A DNA stretch of 64,000 nucleotides, from positions 9,513,501 to 9,577,500 of the forward strand of contig NZ_LT629775.1 of assembly GCF_900105395.1 (NCBI RefSeq). Direction: 5' to 3'. Both the position numbers and the translations under genes were made by a program. The DNA comes from Streptomyces sp. TLI_053 (lineage in GTDB: Bacteria; Actinomycetota; Actinomycetes; Streptomycetales; Streptomycetaceae). Below, piece after piece: positions 61,078-64,000 of this stretch (the first letter of the stretch is position 1; each line of letters begins with the position of its first letter). The notes below the pieces were generated by a model. It was not told where the DNA came from and ran no database searches. It saw only the letters and a program-made list of their open reading frames with translations.

Positions 61078-62280
61078 ATGGCAAAGACCGGTCCTGTTGT
61101 CCTGACCCTCTCCCTGGGGGTGTTCGGGATCATCACCACGGAGATGGGCGTCGTCGGCGTCCTGCCCCGGATATCCGAGGAACTCGGCGTGACGGCGGCC
61201 GAGGCCGGCTGGCTGGTCGGGGTGTTCGCCCTGGTGGTCGCCGTGGCGGGCCCGTTCGCGACGCTGCTGGCCTCCGGGGTGCGGCGCAAGAGTGTGCTGG
61301 CGGCCGCGCTCGCGGTGTTCGCCGCCTCCAACGCCGTCTACGCGCTCACCGACAGCTTCCCGGTGATGCTCGTGTTCCGGATCGTGCCGGCGCTCTTCCA
61401 TCCGGTGTTCTTCGCGGTGGCGCTGACCGCCGCCACCAGGCTCGTGCCACCGGAGAAGGCCACCCGGGCCGCCACCACCGTCTTCGCCGGGGTGACGCTG
61501 GGCTTCGCCTTCGGTGTTCCGATCACCTCCTACCTGGCCGAACACCTCTCCCTCGCCGCCGCGTTCTGGTTCGGCGCCGGCGCCAACCTGCTCGCCCTGC
61601 TCGGGATCCTGGCCCTCTTCCCGTCCGCACCCGCGGAGCAACGACTCTCCTACGGCGACCAGTTGAGCATCCTCAACCGCCCCCGCCTGTGGCTCTCCCT
61701 GGCGGCCGTGGTGCTCGTCTTCGCGGCGATGTTCTCCGTCTACGGCTACTTCGCCGAATACCTGGAACGCGTCACCCACCTGGGCGGATCGACCACCGGT
61801 GCGCTGCTGATGGCCTTCGGCACCGTGATGGTCCTCGGCAACCTCGTCTTCGGCCGGCTCCTGGAACGCAACCCCGTCCGGACCGTGACCGCCTTCCCCG
61901 TCCTCTACGCGCTGCTCTACGCCCTCCTCCACACCGTCGGCCCGTGGGCCGTCCCGACGGTCCTCGCCGTGCTCCTCTGGGGAGCGGTCCACTCGGGAGG
62001 CCTTGTCGTCAGCCAGACCTGGCTGGCCCGCGACGCCCAGGACGCGCCGGAGTTCGGCAACAGCCTCTTCATCTCCTTCTCCAACCTCGGCATCACCATC
62101 GGCAGCGCCGCCGGCGGCCTGGTGGTCGCGACCGCCGGAACCCGCCAACTCCCCTGGGCGGGAGCGGGGTTCGCACTGGCCGCACTGGCCTCAGTGCTGC
62201 TGCGCCGCCGACTGGGGCCCGAGGCGCCGGGCGAGGGAGCGGCGGACCGGGCGGAGGGGCGCCTCCCCGTGCGGTCCTGA
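61078..62280 (+). CDS. DHA1-type MFS exporter
   Basis: 400 residues, 12 membrane helices. The N-terminal LSLGVFGIITTEMGVVGVLP and the loop FATLLASGVRRKSVLAAALA (motif A-like) plus the helix-5 segment GVTLGFAFGVPITSYLAEHL place it in the arabinose/drug exporter branch of DHA1 transporters. Such proteins expel drugs or sugars with proton exchange. ATG 61078 is preceded by GGAAGG. The ArsR gene upstream is the likely regulator. Confidence 0.9.
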   Translation: MAKTGPVVLTLSLGVFGIITTEMGVVGVLPRISEELGVTAAEAGWLVGVFALVVAVAGPFATLLASGVRRKSVLAAALAVFAASNAVYALTDSFPVMLVFRIVPALFHPVFFAVALTAATRLVPPEKATRAATTVFAGVTLGFAFGVPITSYLAEHLSLAAAFWFGAGANLLALLGILALFPSAPAEQRLSYGDQLSILNRPRLWLSLAAVVLVFAAMFSVYGYFAEYLERVTHLGGSTTGALLMAFGTVMVLGNLVFGRLLERNPVRTVTAFPVLYALLYALLHTVGPWAVPTVLAVLLWGAVHSGGLVVSQTWLARDAQDAPEFGNSLFISFSNLGITIGSAAGGLVVATAGTRQLPWAGAGFALAALASVLLRRRLGPEAPGEGAADRAEGRLPVRS

Positions 62281-62466
62281 CGCGGGGGCGGCGGAGGTTC
62301 CGCGAATCGGCCGGCAGGCCCGCGCGCGAGCAATCCGTTCTGTCCCTCGTCGACCCTCGGGACGTGTGACCACGAACCCGGTCGAGCTGGACGAGGCGCT
62401 TTCCCCGGTTCGCCCTGCCGGGCGAGTTCCTCGGGGCTGCGGCGCGGTCGCCGGCACCCGCGCCTG

Positions 62467-62501
62467 CGCCGGTCCGCTGCCCGTAGGACAGCGGACCGGC
62501 G
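62467..62501. terminator. Strong bidirectional hairpin
   Basis: CGCCGGTCCGCTG (62467-62479) and CAGCGGACCGGCG (62489-62501) form a perfect 13-bp stem with a 9-base loop, 4 bp past the stop of the minus-strand gene, and also downstream of the plus-strand exporter. Confidence 0.85.
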
Positions 62502-62505
62502 AACG

Positions 62506-63054
62506 TCATGACCTGGTGGTTCCGAGTGCGAACGACGCTCGTTCCCGCCATTTCGTGCCGTCGTGCACCATGAGCTCGACCGACGAGATGCGAGAAGTGA
62601 ATGGGAGCCTGGGGGTGAGGTCGGCCTCGATCTCCTCCAGAACGGCTTCTTCCTGACCGTGAGCGACGGTCAGGTGCGGCATGACGTCGGTGAACCGGCC
62701 CTCGTACGGCGGGGCCTCGGGCCAGCGGTCAGCGATCGCGCCCGTGAGCCGCCGCAGTTGCGTGTCGGGGTCCGGGGCGAGATACAGCACCTCCGGGAAC
62801 CGCCCGCATCTCTCGAACCGCAGGTCGAAGGCCGGGGGGCCGCCGAGAATGTCTGCGAGGACGGAGTGGATGTGTGCATCCGTTCTACTCCCGTCGAGGA
62901 ACGGGAAGAGCACGGTGACATGCGCCGGAACCCCGGCCCGGGCCGAGGGATCGAACCGTTCGCGCCAACCGCCGACCACCGGCTCCGCCTCGGGGATCCG
63001 GACGACGAGTCCCGTTCGGCCCGTCCGAAACGTATCGGTGCTGTCATCTGCCAT
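62506..63054 (-). CDS. 2'-5' RNA ligase-superfamily protein
   Basis: 182 residues. Two HxT motifs, HVTVLFPFLDG and HLTVAHGQEE, separated by about 80 residues, are the catalytic pair of the 2H phosphoesterase (LigT-like) superfamily, which opens or closes 2',3'-cyclic phosphates in RNA. The order of strands also fits. ATG 63054 begins MADDSTDTFRTGRTGLVVRI; the longer frame upstream is non-coding. Function in the cell is unknown. Confidence 0.85.
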   Translation of the reverse strand: MADDSTDTFRTGRTGLVVRIPEAEPVVGGWRERFDPSARAGVPAHVTVLFPFLDGSRTDAHIHSVLADILGGPPAFDLRFERCGRFPEVLYLAPDPDTQLRRLTGAIADRWPEAPPYEGRFTDVMPHLTVAHGQEEAVLEEIEADLTPRLPFTSRISSVELMVHDGTKWRERASFALGTTRS

Positions 63055-63773
63055 GACGCAGCATGGTGCCATCTGAGCGGCCCCAGAGCGTCCGAATTCT
63101 TGCCGGGGTGAGTCGGGGCGAGATGGGTCCGGGGCAGCTCGAGTTCGTCGTTCAAGGGTTGGGGCTGCCGCCTCGGTTTGGTTGTTCGACTGCTCGCGGG
63201 CGGAGTACGAGGTTTTCCACCTGGCATGTTCGCGGCTGGAAAATCCCAGGTCAAAGCCCTGGTCACGGTCGATTCCCGGGTCTAGGCTTCCCGGCACGGC
63301 GGCCCACCACAGGGCCGCCGGCCAGATCAGCCGTGCCGTGCCTCCGGCGCTGCTGGCCCCCACGGCCGGGTCCCGCGGATCACCCCCCTACGTCCCCGGG
63401 ACCCGGTCCCTGCACTCGTTCCCCTCCCCGCCCGCGTTCTCACTGCCGACGTTCGGCACGGCGCCGCAACATCAGCCGGCGGTCTCGGACGGCGACGCGG
63501 GGGCATCAGGCAGATGGGAGAACAGTCGCGGAAGCGGTAAGGCGTCGTACAGGGGTGAACGGCATGGCTTCCTCGGGCCCGGAACGGAGGCGGTCCGCGG
63601 CAGCCGGCGCAGCCGGGCGCGGACGGCCGATGAGCCCGCCGGCCGGGTCCGGCGTATGCGACAGCCCACCCTGCAGCCGTCTGGCGCGGGAGGGCGGGGG
63701 GACGCGCACCGGGAGCCCGTCGGCCCCGGCTGGTACCGCCGTCGGCCCGGTACTGCCGCCCGACGACGGACGG
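63055..63773. other. Gene-free region, 720 bp
   Basis: Long frames on both strands lack ribosome sites and known motifs. A patch at 63180-63280 is AT-richer and may hold the promoter of the 2'-5' RNA ligase-like gene or be a scar. No RNA gene seen. Confidence 0.4.
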
Positions 63774-64000
63774 TCAACAGGTTTCCGGCGCCGGCGGGTG
63801 GTAGCGGCGGGAGAGCAGCGGCGACGCGCGGTGACCCCGGGCGATCAGGGTGTGAGCGGAGGCGACGGGGTCCGACGAGCCGTCGGCAGTGCGGCGGGTG
63901 AGGAGGTAGAGCAGCAGGTCCACCCGGTCGTCCTGGCTGCGGACGGTGATGTGCTGGAGCCCGTCGCCGGGCCGGGCGTGGGCCCACAGGATGCCGACGA
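63774..64000 (-). CDS. C-terminal part of a hypothetical protein (runs off the window)
   Basis: The last 74 codons of a minus-strand gene whose start lies beyond 64000. It reads VGILWAHARPGDGLQHITVR and SQDDRVDLLLYLLTRRTADG, ending RRYHPPAPETC, with coding-like codon use. A short sequence of two strands and a helix is visible; no family recognised. Confidence 0.6.
   Translation of the reverse strand, partial: VGILWAHARPGDGLQHITVRSQDDRVDLLLYLLTRRTADGSSDPVASAHTLIARGHRASPLLSRRYHPPAPETC

Noticed and set aside
63180..63290. Possible phage-type attachment site in an AT-richer patch
   Set aside because: No tRNA end, no direct repeat and no integrase are present in the window.
1..64000. tRNA, rRNA or CRISPR arrays
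   Set aside because: None recognised by eye on either strand; the tandem repeats found are short, uninterrupted and lack spacers.

Overview
The window is very GC-rich DNA (clearly above 70% by eye) with strong G/C bias at third codon positions, GTG and TTG starts, WhiB-type and NarL-type regulators, a SapA-like spore protein, a class III lanthipeptide synthetase, a bacterial terpene synthase and an RsrR-like Rrf2 regulator. Together these point to a chromosome of Streptomycetaceae (Streptomyces or Kitasatospora). That is an inference; no rRNA or single marker fixes the genus. No tRNA, rRNA, CRISPR array or intact insertion sequence was seen.

Layout. 0.1-5.8 kb: a MerR regulator facing a membrane protein across a textbook MerR operator, then hypothetical genes, an R2K-type ATP-grasp protein, a SMI1/KNR4-like protein behind a 7-bp tandem repeat, and an IS5-type transposase remnant. 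5.8-13.6 kb: a HEAT-repeat protein, a DHA2 drug exporter fused to a helix-turn-helix-like tail, an FtsX-type permease without an ATPase, and a divergent histidine kinase/response regulator pair. 14.0-21.5 kb: a small secreted peptide, a SapA-like protein, and a lanthipeptide locus on the minus strand in which the lanKC synthetase is followed, with an ATGA overlap, by a 39-codon precursor gene. An upstream secreted subtilisin-like protease may or may not belong to it. 21.5-24.4 kb: a CocE/NonD hydrolase with decayed neighbours (a hydratase remnant, a family 2 glycosyltransferase remnant and a 13-bp tandem repeat).

24.7-34.6 kb: an I36-type secreted inhibitor, a lipoprotein, a two-part terpene synthase with a degenerate first half, a 10-bp tandem array, a translationally coupled aminotransferase/radical SAM pair, and two alpha/beta hydrolases. 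35.1-42.5 kb: a TPR-like protein with an M48 protease, then a two-component system facing an MMPL exporter. 43.1-48.9 kb: an SRPBCC protein, an RsrR-like regulator with its divergent NmrA-like gene, and the lactate-utilisation operon lutABC with its divergent FadR-type regulator and two matching operators.

49.1-64.0 kb: a RelE-like orphan, a WhiB-like protein, a stretch of decayed genes (a hypothetical gene with one nonsense codon and several frameshifts, and an F420-dependent oxidoreductase tail), an ankyrin/HEAT protein, a DesK/DesR-like pair, secreted proteins and lipoproteins with strong terminators, an ArsR regulator facing a DHA1 exporter, a 2'-5' RNA ligase-like protein, and a partial gene running off the end.

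The most interesting element is the lanthipeptide locus. The precursor is very short, lies downstream of and overlaps its synthetase gene, and has its only cysteine before all core serines, which is the reverse of the usual labionin pattern. The coupled radical SAM/aminotransferase pair next to the unusual terpene synthase is the second candidate for new chemistry.
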